Below are positions 33,690 to 44,139 of a DNA stretch of 64,000 bases, one piece after another. Both the position numbers and the translations under genes were made by a program. This DNA comes from Dipteris shenzhenensis (lineage: Eukaryota; Polypodiophyta; Polypodiopsida; Gleicheniales): the NCBI GenBank assembly GCA_047967505.1, contig CM106541.1; one strand, written 5' to 3'. Every line of letters begins with the position of its first letter. The stretch's first letter is position 1. The notes beneath the pieces were generated by a model, which worked only from the letters and a program-made list of their open reading frames with translations, did not search any database and had not been told where the DNA came from.

Positions 33690-34510
33690 TTTTTTTTTCA
33701 CTACAATTGGTAGTAGACAGACAAGATGGAGATGAGGGGGGCCATGAATGAGGGTAGAGACTTGCAAGAGTGGGGAAATTGGAAGGAAGATCATGAAAGT
33801 AGGGTATGGGCATGGGGAATGCTTTTGATAAGGGCACGCGGATGAGGTTGAAGGTAGGGCATGGGGAGGGGGCACATGGAGGATGAGGACACATAGATGA
33901 GGTCAAAGGTAGGCTGTAGGAGGGGGTCAAGTGGATGCATTTTAGGGTTCATCTGGAACCCACAAAAGTATTCTAGACTAACCAAGAACTAAAATTGCAA
34001 TGCATAATCATATACAAAATGCAGAATTACACATAGTATGGAGAATACATCATTGAAATGTCAATTAGAAACTCAAAACACTATTTGGATTTATAAAAGA
34101 ATAGAGCAATAGATACAGAAGTAGTACTATCCATTCTGAAATGTGAAATGCTTACAATAGTAGATCAAAATCTCTCTCCACACTCATGCTTAGAACATCA
34201 TGTTCTGGCTCTCATTCATTTCCAAGTGTGGATTGAAGAGGTACACTCAATAGATGGTGACCCTTCATATCGGTAAGCATTTAACTATGCCTAAATATAT
34301 CTAAAATACTATTTGAATAATATCTGCCTATCATTAGAACACCTGGTGGAGAGGAATTTTGAAAAAATTCATGACCTAAACCCACCAAAATGTTTTCATC
34401 ATAATATCTTAATGCTTTCCACATAAGCCCTCTTCATGATGTAAACATAACATCAATCCAAGACTATGATGGACATAGAATGAAGAGTCTGGTGCTATAC
34501 CAAGATTCAA
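33690..34510. other. Purine-rich block and AT-rich spacer, duplicated
   Basis: 33715-33960 is G/A-rich (gatgaggttgaaggtagggc). It matches 42200-42480, and 34000-34510 matches 42500-42997. No coding sequence is credible; the minus-strand open stretches here are Pro/His/Ser-biased shadows. Confidence 0.5.
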
Positions 34511-35099
34511 ACTATTCCTACGCATAGCTACTTACACGGTTTACAAGAAAATATTATGAACCTAGTCTTATTAGATTCTATAGCAAAAATTGAAACTATT
34601 TACAAAATATAAACATATCCTGTGTATCTATTTCTGCATTTAAAAACACAGTTGGTGGACATTTGATAAAGGTAATACTATGTTGAAAAACACAATTGTG
34701 GTGATTTTTTTGAAAGAAGAAAATATATACTGATCTTAAAAGATTTTGTTGTTGCACACTACACAACATGTATCTGCACTTTAACTACTACTAGTTTTTT
34801 CTTTTCTTCTTGCAAAGGAATTGGCAAGATCTGCCTTTCTTTCCATCCTTCCCGATGATTCCACTTGACCTCTTGCATCCTTTGTTCTAACATATGACAA
34901 ATTTTGCCCACTAGCATTGAGATTTTTTGTGCTGTAAATGATTGCAATCCAAATCTTCCTACTCATCATTAAACTATGTATGAACTATGAGCTCAGTCTG
35001 TACATCTCCTTCCTCATCTTTTTCATCTGCATTCTTTGTTTCTGCTCCCATTTTAGCAGCTGGTGCACTAATTGATGGCAGAACATCTTTAACAATGTT
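34511..35099. other. AT-rich spacer between tracts
   Basis: No gene, repeat pair or RNA recognised. If the duplication is tandem, this is the remainder of the unit, lost beyond 42997 in copy 2. Confidence 0.35.
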
Positions 35100-35469
35100 A
35101 ACATCCATGTGTCATCACCTTCCCTGATGACTGAGATATACTAAGGAAAAAACACAACTCTCCAAGATCTTTCATCTCAAACTCATCCTCTACAATTGTG
35201 CTTTCACTTGAGTAATTAGCTACTACACATTATTGCCAGTAATTATTAAGTCATTAGCATACAAATGATGAGTACCTTATCATTCCACCATACCAATGCA
35301 AAGAGTAATGAATCTACTAGACACGCATATTAGCATAATTGTAATAGATATGAAGTAATCCATCTATGTCATTCTCATAGTGCCTGCTATAACCCATATG
35401 CTATCTTCCACAATCTTCATACACTATGCCATTTTTCTCATCCTCATAACCAATTGGTCATACAGACTC

Positions 35470-36000
35470 TCCTTGGTTCTCGATTGAAAATTTCAAAAGT
35501 GTTGTTGAAGAAAGAATTCTATAGCATGTGAATGTCTGAGGAAGAAACTTTGGGAGAACACCTGAATCACATGTGAGCAATCCTTCGTCAACTCGGTGAT
35601 CTAGAATTTCATGTGGAGGATGAAGACACATTAGCAATGCTTTTGTCTAGGTTAACTCCAACTTTCAATGATATTGCAAAGATCTTATGAGTCAATAGTG
35701 AGATCACCCTGGCTGAATCGATTGCTACACTTTTGGATGATAAACGTTGCCAAAATACAACTCATGGGGATACACTAATATGGAGCATGCATGTGTTTCA
35801 GGAGTCAACTCTAGAAGAGGTAAAAACAAGGCTAACCAAGGGATAATCACACCAAGATGAAGTATAGCTATTGTAATATATTGGGTCACCGTGAGGAGTA
35901 ATGCTACTCCAAGAGAAAAGACACAAAGAAATAAAACAAGGAGGCTTTAAAAATTGAAGAATGGGTGCATGCAAGTTGTGACAAAGTTCTCGGATGATCT
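35470..36000 (+). pseudogene. gag: Copia gag fragment, second-tract copy
   Basis: The UBN2-type sequence GEHLNHM, AILRQLGDLEFHVEDEDTLA and LLSRLTPTFNDIAKIL leads to a knuckle remnant YSYCNILGHREE with a stop at its third Cys region. More of the capsid survives here than in the copy at 27770. Numerous stops. Confidence 0.7.
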
Positions 36001-36579
36001 TAAATAAAACATTGTAATGCCAAAAATAACCCATAGGGTTCAGGCCATTGCAATTGCTGATATATTCAAGTTGTGTCACATCGTATTTTGTCATTGTTTG
36101 AGTCAACTGTGATTTTTTTAGGATAGCATGCCTTTGAAAACACACTTGCATTTGTGAGTTGTTATTTGGTATGAATGTTCAAAGTTTGTTATCGATTTGT
36201 ATGCAACGCTGTTTTTTTACACCTCATGAGTCTGTTGATGATATACAATAGTAAAAAAGGGAGCTCATTTGGGGCCTTGTAAGAAATTCATGATTTCTTC
36301 TTCCAAAACATGTGAAAATAATAAAATACTCAATTAAATATGTACGATAACTATAAACATGTCAGAGGATGAAGGAATAAATATATTTCTTCTATATTCA
36401 ACACTCGTATCCATTGAGCTTTTGCATTCAATCATTATCCTATAAGCCACTTCTTTCTCTGATCGATTTCGCAGCCACTTGGGCGATTCGTTTAGCTTCT
36501 CTGTCTAGACTGCATAACTAATCTGGCCATATCCTTGTTTTTTAAACTTTCCAAATCTTACCGTCATCATCAAAACTTT

Positions 36580-38210
36580 GCTTTATAAAAAGGTGATGAG
36601 ATTGCACAATCTTCATGTTGATTTAGTAGAACAATATGTGCTTCTATCAAAACAACAATTTGGAGGTGCCAAGAACATGAGGAGAGAAGGCTTACAGCAT
36701 ATAGACTTATGGTGTGATGGAAGAATTTATCCAAAATGTCTACTCATAAACTCTACTCCATTTTCTTATTTGACAACATTACTGAAGTTTGTGGATGACA
36801 GAAATAAAGGTATGCATTCATGAGTCAATTTGAAGTTGCACAAATGTACAAGTATTTGTACGAGCAAGAGGCGACCACAAAAATGCAATAGATAATCGAA
36901 AGCTCCAGATTGAAGTTGCACAAATGTATCAGGTCAATTTGAAGTTACACAAATGTATAAGTGTTTGTACGAGCAAGAGGTGACCACAAAAATCCAATTG
37001 ATAAGCGAAAACTCCAGATTGAAAGAGCAACTACATAACAAAATTGATGAACATATTAAGACAAAGGAGAATTTGTGAAAAGTAAGAACGAATGCAGCTA
37101 CATTGGGGGGATAGGCTTATAAATAGAAAAATTTGCAACATTGTCAAATTGAAAGCGGGCACTGAAGGGTGCAAGTGATCACTTCAGAAACCACAATAAG
37201 TTTTTTTTTTGGTTTTGCTATTTGAATGTAGCACAAAGAAAGAGTTCAATATTGTTGTGTTAATGGCGATTGAGAAAAATCTTATGTGTGAGTACTTGTT
37301 GTAGAAAAACTTTGGGGCCTCAAAAGGAGAATGTTTATCCCAATGCCCTTCTAGTGAAACAAATGAAAGGTTTATTACCAACTATCTTTGCAAAAAGTAT
37401 GCTTGAGGGGGGGAAATTAAACCATCAAATGCGAAGTGCAATAATTCATAGACAGCAACAAAGTCGATGTGAACTTAATCCAAGAGGCTCTTGATGAGAG
37501 TAGAGTTAGCAAGAAATACTACTCCTCTATTTTCAAAGCAGTATCATCAACTTTGAAAGATCAAAGGATCAAACTTATGCTCCCAACAATGCCTATAGAA
37601 GTGTGGAAGTTAAGAGGTCTACTCACCCAACAAGTAGATGGTTTTATTGGGCATTGTTTGCATATTGAGGGAGATATGAAGGTAACAAGAGAAGCACTTT
37701 TTATAATCCTTAGAAAACATTTTTGTTGATCTTTAAAAATTATAAAGGAGAATGCATGAATTTTATGGTATCAAATTTGAAGAGTGCCAAGGACATCTCA
37801 AATTTGTTATAGAGCTAGATGAATGTGAATTGTCAAGGAGGAAAAGACTAAAGAGTGACCATCACACTTATGAATATAACTCTTAATTCATCAATTACAA
37901 AATCAAACTTAAAGCACTTCAATGTGCAATCAGAGAAGCATATTTGGTGGCTAGGCTCGTTTGACATAAGCATAAACTTGGACTTCAAATGGTTTTCCAT
38001 ATTTACAATGTCTCGATGTGTAATTCTTAAACCACATACTCAAATAGACTTGCATTTTTTAATGGCAGGTTAAGAAAGAGGACAAGCAAACTCTTGATTG
38101 GGTGTTCCACCACATAGAAATACTAGCAATCATCAAAAATCAAGTTCAAGGAGGGCATCTTCATGTGGAAAAGGTGATTTCAAGACCATCATGTGCATGT
38201 TCAATGTAAG
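36580..38210 (+). pseudogene. Unrecognised transposon-like protein, copy 2
   Basis: It parallels 28640-30490: 36578-36823 (HVDLVEQYVLLSKQQFGGAK, LWCDGRIYPKCLL), a duplicated coiled-coil segment (36824-37033), 37270-37494, 37469-37729 (LMLPTMPIEVWKLRGLLTQQ, GFIGHCLHIE), then 37855-38073. Homology ends at about 38210, before the CLYC motif present in copy 1, where an unrelated minus-strand block begins. Comparison of copies shows an 85-bp deletion just after the TATA-like site at 36586. Function unknown. Confidence 0.45.
36824..37033. repeat. Tandem duplication in the transposon-like gene
   Basis: Segments beginning 'tcaatttgaagttgcacaaatg' / 'tcaatttgaagttacacaaatg' repeat about 105-110 bp apart, with an extra partial unit between. 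Copy 1 of the tract has a single unit. Confidence 0.7.
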
Positions 38211-38214
38211 CAGA

Positions 38215-39450
38215 AAGTAATAAGAAAGTCATACACAAAGCATAACAAAAATAATCTGGCAAAGAAAAGAATGATATTTTACCTTCATGTTCTTGTCATA
38301 GATAGAAATTAATAAGAAAGTAGTAGACAGAGCGTAACAAAAATAATCTAGCAAAGAAAAGGGTGATAGTTTACCTTCATGTTCTCGTCATCTTCCAAAA
38401 CTTTGTCCTTCCATAGGTCAGTGCTTCTTTCTGTGATACTCTCTACTTTTTGTGCTCCTGTATCTTTGGCTATAGATTTATCTCTTTTTGTACCTACTTG
38501 AAGGGAGCTTGAAGGTCTCATCATTCATCCCCTCAAAATTTGTAGCTTCTTGAAAGCACATAGATAGTGCTTCCTTGGGGTCAAACTTATCTTCTAGTAT
38601 CATCAAGTCATCACCATCAATACCAACATCATGGTCTAGACTACAAGCTAGATAAATTTTAGAATAGCATAATCTTCCCTCGGGTCAAAGAGGATGAGTA
38701 AGTTGGAGAATACTCTTGACCTTGAATAGTGAAGAAAGGAAGCACAGGAATAGCATGACTATAGGTTTCAAAATCAAGTCCTTCAATAGAGACTACTCCC
38801 TTGACCGTTTTTGACTTTATAGCGCAATAGTATCCAAAGTTGCATTTTCTTTACTCTCCTGCTCAAGATTTGTATCCTCCTCTTCTAATTCCTGTTTTTC
38901 TTCAATAATTTTCTTCTTCTTCAATATCGGCTACTCCTTGGGGATTTTCCTCAGCCTCTTCCTTGAGTAAAATGTAGGAATGTAGAAATAGAAAGACTTT
39001 CCTCCAACAGCCTCCCAGAGCCTGCATCTTTTGGGATGAATAATGCAATTTGCCTTGTGTGATTGGGGTAGGGAATCAAATCTTCTATTCACATAAATCC
39101 GAAGCTTTTGATCTTTTATCATATCCTTGACGTGAATATAAGCCTTGTCAGATATGACTAGCCTACCCTTCCTTGTAAGCTTCTAGAATTCTCTCATCTC
39201 ATCTGCTAAAAGATCCATGTGCACCTCCAATATGGCAACATAGTCCAGATCTTTGTTCCACATCTTAGAGAATAGGTGGAAGTCATGTTGAGTATTGCAT
39301 TTCTGAAGAAACTCAAAAGCATCAAATCATATGTCTCTTAGTTGTTCTTTCAAAGTCTTTCCCTTGAACTGGGTTGGCATTTTTGCAACTTGCATGTCCT
39401 TGATACCAGCCTCCTCCTTTCAATCTATCCTCTCCCTCTAGCCTATAGTT
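38215..39450 (-). pseudogene. Unrecognised acidic protein, degenerate
   Basis: On the minus strand, from about 39420 downward, one frame reads with few stops: MPTQFKGKTLKEQLRDI, FHLFSKMWNKDLDYVAILEV, MDLLADEMREF, then 39122-38931 (DSLPQSHKANCIIHPKRC, FYFYIPTFYSRKRLRKIP), then a charged Lys/Glu stretch (IIEEKQELEEEDTNLEQ). It looks like the decayed middle and C-terminus of a real protein with a basic patch and an acidic tail. I do not recognise the family. A direct repeat ('gaaagtaataagaaagt.') lies at 38210-38330. Confidence 0.4.
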
Positions 39451-39585
39451 TCCTCTCTCTCATGGGGTGTACTTCTGAAATGCAATCTCCTCTTTGAAGA
39501 AGTTTGTGATTTTTGTGCTTCATCCCTGCTTCATCTTGCATCATAAAATTAAATAATTCATTCTCTCTCTCTCTCTCTCTCTCTT

Positions 39586-39607
39586 ATATATATATATATA
39601 TATATAT
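39586..39607. repeat. (TA)n microsatellite
   Basis: Uninterrupted TA run of about 11 units immediately before the hairpin repeat. Confidence 0.9.
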
Positions 39608-39663
39608 GAAATGTTTGTGTGTGTGAATATATCTCATGACAAAAAAATCTGCATGTAATGAAA

Positions 39664-39739
39664 TGTGCACAAGAATGCAATTTGGGAGGTTGGGAAAAAC
39701 CCAACCTCCCAAATTGCATTCTTTTGCACAAACAGTTCT

Positions 39740-39822
<83 letters not shown>

Positions 39823-39825
39823 TCC

Positions 39826-39892
<67 letters not shown>
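39664..39892 (+). repeat. Hairpin plus (CT)n, copy E (best hairpin)
   Basis: 39664-39730 folds as a 31-bp stem with a single mismatch and a 5-nt loop of A: left arm tgtgcacaagaatgcaattt then gggaggttggg, right arm its complement. A (CT)n tract of about 150 bp (39743-39892) follows, with a few CCC interruptions. Confidence 0.92.
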
Positions 39893-39895
<3 letters not shown>

Positions 39896-40265
39896 ACCTT
39901 GCCCAAAAGAAGAAAAAGAATTGTGTTCCTGTAGAACTGTACATCACCTTCTGCATCTACTCTACTACCCCCTCTACCTCTAGGTTGCACCACTTGTACA
40001 CCCCCCCCCTCTCCCTCTCCATTTTTGCTTTTGTCCATTGTAACTATCTACAGTAGCATGATGATCGCACCAGTTGATGCAACCAACCTCCACGAGTCTT
40101 CCTATTTTACTATGATGGAGCGATGCAGTGAGACCTTGGACTGATCATGATGTAGCCATTTTTGCTTAATCAGAGATTTTCATTTCGTTTAATGCATTTT
40201 CTATTGTCTTCCTTATGAGTTTTTGTATTTTTTTGAGTGATTAAATAGTCTTAGGATTCAATAGT

Positions 40266-40276
40266 TGGTATTAGAG
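40266..40276 (+). other. Primer-binding site, Copia-B2
   Basis: TGGTATTAGAG lies two bases after the LTR end, one mismatch from the tRNA-iMet complement. B1 has tagtatcatag at the same place. Confidence 0.75.
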
Positions 40277-40290
40277 TAGGTTCGTACTTG

Positions 40291-40958
40291 ATGGAGACAT
40301 AGTTCGAAGCAATGAAGTTGTTGACATTTATTGGAACCAATTTTCATGCATGGCAACTGTCGGTGTGACTCTACCTCATGGAGAAAGGGTTGTGACCGAT
40401 TGTTTCAGGAATTAAGAAGGAGTTGGACAACTCTACATAGTGGGAGAATCATAATTAAAGAGATCTTGGTATTATTGGTAGAGCATTGGGTGCAAAATAT
40501 ACTCAACATCTTGACTTGAATTCAAGTGCTGCAGACAACTCGCTTCAATAGAAATTGTAAGGTGATGTTGAAAAAAGAGGTTTTACAATACGAAAATGGA
40601 TGAAACGGTTTTTTTGGGTGAACATTTGCATAAGATGCAATCAATCATTAATCGGCTTCTTGACTTAAAAGTTAAAGTAAAAAATAATGACATTAAAGCA
40701 GTCCTTCTAACAAGTCTACCACCCACATATGATAGAACTACAAAGATTTTGCATGTGAATAGTGAGCTGTCCCTATCAAAAATGATCATGACTTTATTGG
40801 ATGATGAGTGTCGACAAAAAATGGATGGAAGCTTTGAAATGGATCATCTCTCTATATCAAAGACATCTCCCAAAAAGGACAAGGTGGTAAAGAAGGACCT
40901 AAAATGTGAATACTGTGGAAAGTTTGGGTACTGTGGGGAATATTGTTATCACAAATGA
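40291..40958 (+). pseudogene. gag: Copia-B2 gag
   Basis: The first 300 bases have stops (ATG-GAG-ACA-TAG). An open block 40596-40958 encodes GEHLHKMQSIINRLLDLKVK, LLTSLPPTYDRTTKIL and a zinc knuckle CEYCGKFGYCGEYC, in which the His of CX2CX4HX4C is Tyr. The KKDK/VVKKD linker is basic, as expected for a nucleocapsid. Confidence 0.75.
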
Positions 40959-41412
40959 AAGGATATAGAAAAGAAAAACAAGCTGAGGGAAAAAGCAAAA
41001 GATGCAGCACATGTAGTAGAATTCAACGGAGATAGCAAGTCTGTGCAAGGTCGAAGGCATTGAATATGAAGAATATGCATTTTAGAGAGCTCAAATGGTA
41101 GCTAGGTCTTGAATAAAGATGTTTTTATAACTCACCAAAAACACCCCATAGGGTTGAGGCACAGATTAGTTGATGTTGTGAGTCTTAGGTGAGTTGTCAT
41201 CTTTAATAGAGGTTCGTAAATTTGAACTTTGATCAATTTTGTTAGCATTTCCAAGAAGCGTGCCTTTGTGTGTCCTCACTTGGTTTGTAAGATTCTTTTG
41301 AGTGTCTGTCTGGATTTACTTATGTGTCTCAACTTGGATACAAGGTCTTTCTGTTTAGACCTTCGTCAATTTGTGGATAGAAAAGTTTTCAGTTGGTCTC
41401 TACTCTCCGTTT

Positions 41413-41420
41413 GAGGGGGG
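41413..41420 (+). other. Polypurine tract, Copia-B2
   Basis: GAGGGGGG directly precedes TGTTGGGTGC, the LTR start. Confidence 0.75.
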
Positions 41421-41835
41421 TGTTGGGTGCAAACGTTGATTATGTTCAGGGAGGTTGGTTGCTGATATGCCAAGTGTCATATTGCTATTGCATGAGATGG
41501 TGGTGTAGCTATGGCCTTAGCTTTTCCTATGCCATGATATTCTACCCTAGATATGGTGTGAGTTCTGGAAGGGATCCTGCCATGATGATCGTGTCAATTG
41601 ATGCCACTCCATGAGTCTTTCTATTTTACTGTGATGGTGTGATGTAATGAGACCTTGCAACTGATCATTATTTATTCTCTATGGTCTTCCTTGATGCCAC
41701 TCCATGAGTCATTCTATTTTACTGCAATGGTGTGATGTAATGAGACCTTGTGAGACTGATCATTATTTATTCTCTATGGTCTTCCTTGTGAGCTTTTGTA
41801 TTTCCTAGATGATTGAATAGTCTCAAGATTCAACA
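41421..41835 (+). repeat. Copia-B2 3' LTR, 415 bp
   Basis: TGTTGGGTGCAAACG...TTCAACA. It contains a 93-bp tandem duplication (41598-41690 and 41691-41787, starting ttgatgccactccatgagtc). The end of the B1 3' LTR carries only one unit. Confidence 0.8.
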
Positions 41836-41895
41836 TATCTCTCTCACTTTGTTTCTCTCAATCTCTAGTGACAAAAAAATTTGCATGTAATGAAA

Positions 41896-41970
41896 TGTGC
41901 AAAAGAATACGATTTGGGAGGTTGGGTAGAACCAGACCTCCCAAATTGCATTCTTCTGTACAAATATTTC

Positions 41971-42011
<41 letters not shown>
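41896..42011 (+). repeat. Hairpin plus (CT)n, copy F
   Basis: Hairpin 41896-41962 (tgtgcaaaagaatacgattt ... aaattgcattcttctgtaca) and (CT)n 41975-42011. It starts about 60 bp after the Copia-B2 LTR, the same position as copy B relative to B1. Confidence 0.85.
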
Positions 42012-42014
<3 letters not shown>

Positions 42015-42063
42015 TGTGTGTCTTTGAATCTCTAATGACACAAAATTTTGCATGTAATGAAAT

Positions 42064-42141
42064 GTGAAAAAGAATGCCATTTGGGAGGTTGGGTAGAACT
42101 AGACCTCCCAAATTTCATTCTTTTGCACAAACATTCTTTAG

Positions 42142-42173
<32 letters not shown>
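42064..42173 (+). repeat. Hairpin plus (CT)n, copy G
   Basis: Hairpin 42064-42129 (tgtgaaaaagaatgccattt ... ttcattcttttgcaca) and (CT)n 42143-42173. Confidence 0.85.
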
Positions 42174-42175
<2 letters not shown>

Positions 42176-42997
42176 GCCTTATTAATTTTATTTTTTCACT
42201 AACGAGTGGTAGTAGATGGACGGGATGGAGACGAGGAGGGCCATGGAAGAGGGCAAAGACTTGCAAGAGCGGGGAAATTAGAAGGAAGATCGTTGAAGGT
42301 AGGGTACAGGCATGGGGAATGTATTTGATAAGGGCACGTGGATGAGGTTGAAGGTAGGGCGTGGGGAGGGGGCACATGGTGGATGAGGACACAAAGATGA
42401 GATCAAAGGTAGGCTGTAGGAGGGGGTCACGTGGATGTGTTTTGGGGTTCATCTGGAACCCACAAAAGTATTCCAAACTAACCAGAAACTTAAAGTGCAA
42501 TGTAGACTAACCAAAAACTTAAAGTGCAACAACTCATATATGGAATGCAAAATTGTAGATAGTGCAGAGAATACACCATTGAAATGTCAATCAGAAACTC
42601 ACAACACTATTCAAAGAATAGATTAATAGGTGAGTAGTACTATCCATTCCAAAATGTTAAATGCTTACAATAGTAGATCAAAATCTCTCTCCACATTCAT
42701 GCTCAAAACATCATGTTTCGGCTCTCATACATTTCCAAGCATGAATTGAAGAGGTACACTCGATAGGTGGTGACCCTTCATATCTGTAAGCATTTAACTA
42801 TGCCTAAATATATCTAAAATACTATTCCAATAATATCTGCTTATCACTGGCACACATGGTGGATAGGAATTTTGGAAAAAATTATGACCTAAACCCACCA
42901 AAATGTTTTCATCAGAATATCTTAATGCTTTCCACATAAGCCCTCTCCATGATGTAAACCTCACATCAATCAAAGACTATGGTAGACATAGAATGAA

Positions 42998-43343
42998 TGT
43001 TAGGAAATGGAGTCAAGATGAGTCAGTTTTGTGTGTTGTAGTGAATTCTAGTGTGAGTTCTAGTCTAGTGTGTCCTATGGATGCCGCATGTTACATTAGG
43101 AGTTATCCCATATGCATTGGTGTTCATATGTGTGTGCGTGCGCTCTATATAAGGGTTGTACTTGTCTAGTGTTAAATCAATCAAGTATCAACCCGACAAG
43201 CTCTTTGGTCTACATGTGAATACTTTCATTTTGTTCATTTCTCTTGCTATTTCATTTCCATTTAATTATGTCTCTCTTTGAGTATTATTATCTCTCTCCC
43301 TAGCCTACCCTCTCTCTCTCTCCCTCTCCACCATGCACCTTCA
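42998..43343 (+). repeat. TRIM-family LTR, forward copy (346 bp)
   Basis: TGTTAGGAAATGGAG...CACCTTCA. It matches the reverse LTRs at 3801-4133 and 5745-6035, including ctctatataagg (probable TATA box at about 43141). A PBS follows at 43346. Confidence 0.88.
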
Positions 43344-43345
43344 TG

Positions 43346-43358
43346 TGGTATCAGAGCC
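43346..43358 (+). other. Primer-binding site (tRNA-iMet)
   Basis: TGGTATCAGAGCC, exact complement of the initiator-tRNA-Met 3' end, two bases after the LTR. Confidence 0.9.
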
Positions 43359-44130
43359 TCCTTTCCTACTTTTCCCTTTTCCATGCTTAATCTAGAGGAT
43401 GAGGGAATCCTGCAAATGGAAGCCATCCTCTCCTCCATGATTGAGCTCCCTTCCACTCCTTTCTCCCCATCTTGTTCTCTTCTCGTAGCTTAGCCTCACC
43501 TTTGGAAGCTATGGAGTTTGGTTTGTTGCCCACAAAGGACTCGGTCATCATTCTTGTGGGCGTTAGTGGGTGTCTTCATAGAGGAAAAAGACATCTCGTT
43601 TTTGCTCAAAAATAGCCCCTTTTTTGCTCAAAAATAGCTCGTTTTTGCTGTTTTGGGGGCATTTTTGTGAAGGAAATAGTTGCTTAATGTTGTGGAGATG
43701 TTTCTACTATTCATTGCCCTAAAAATGCCCTCATTTGGAGCCCATTTTTTAATAAATGGACTACTTGAAGAGAGCTGCTGCTACGTCGACATTGGTGTTA
43801 TTATTCGTGCTCATTCTGCCCTCGGATGCATGCCCAAACCTGTTGCTAAGTCCCATATGGACTACCCATTTGCTGTGTCATTTGAAGCTGCCCTTTGCCT
43901 TTGGTTGAAGTACCACTTGTAGCTTCCTACTGCCTTGATTGGTGCCCTCGATTGTTTCTCTATCTGCCACTTTAGCCCATGGGATTTCTACCTGTGGGAG
44001 CTACTAGTTCACTACTTCACTACCTTAGATTGATTTGATACCATGGAGCCTCGCCCTTGTGAAGAATTCATATCATCTAGGGAGAAAGCATTGGCTCATA
44101 TCGGTATGAGTTTGGATAACAAATTACTTC
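43359..44130 (+). mobile_element. TRIM-family internal region, partial
   Basis: 43360-43560 matches the internal region of the reverse element (5490-5735): both have 'ctagaggatgag' and 'gcaaatggaagcc.tcctctcctc'. The motif 'tttttgctcaaaa(t/a)' is repeated at 43588-43650, as in the other copy. Beyond about 43680 neither homology nor a known domain is seen, and no second LTR was found. The open stretch 43680-43922 has no recognised motif. Confidence 0.55.
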
Positions 44131-44139
44131 ATCACTTTG

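Larger units (their letters stand above)
39900..41835 (+). mobile_element. Copia-B2, gag-only copia element
   Basis: The 5' LTR ends near 40263 (ttaggattcaata), PBS tggtattagag at 40266-40276, gag 40291-40960, non-coding to 41412, polypurine tract 41413-41420 and 3' LTR 41421-41835. Protease, integrase and RT are absent, as in B1. Either the family moves non-autonomously with gag only, or both copies derive from one deleted parent through the tract duplication. Confidence 0.75.
35100..42997 (+). repeat. Large duplicated tract, copy 2
   Basis: Collinear with 27425-34510. It differs by a longer gag fragment at the start, a 110-bp-scale tandem duplication (36824-37033), about 1.4 kb of different sequence at 38200-39590 in place of the inverted repeat, and a full 3' LTR in Copia-B2. 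It ends where a TRIM-family LTR (42998) is inserted in 'agacatagaatgaa'. Confidence 0.8.

Noticed and set aside
39743-39892. Possible CRISPR-like or satellite array in the CT region
   Set aside because: It is a dinucleotide microsatellite without spacers, and the organism is eukaryotic.
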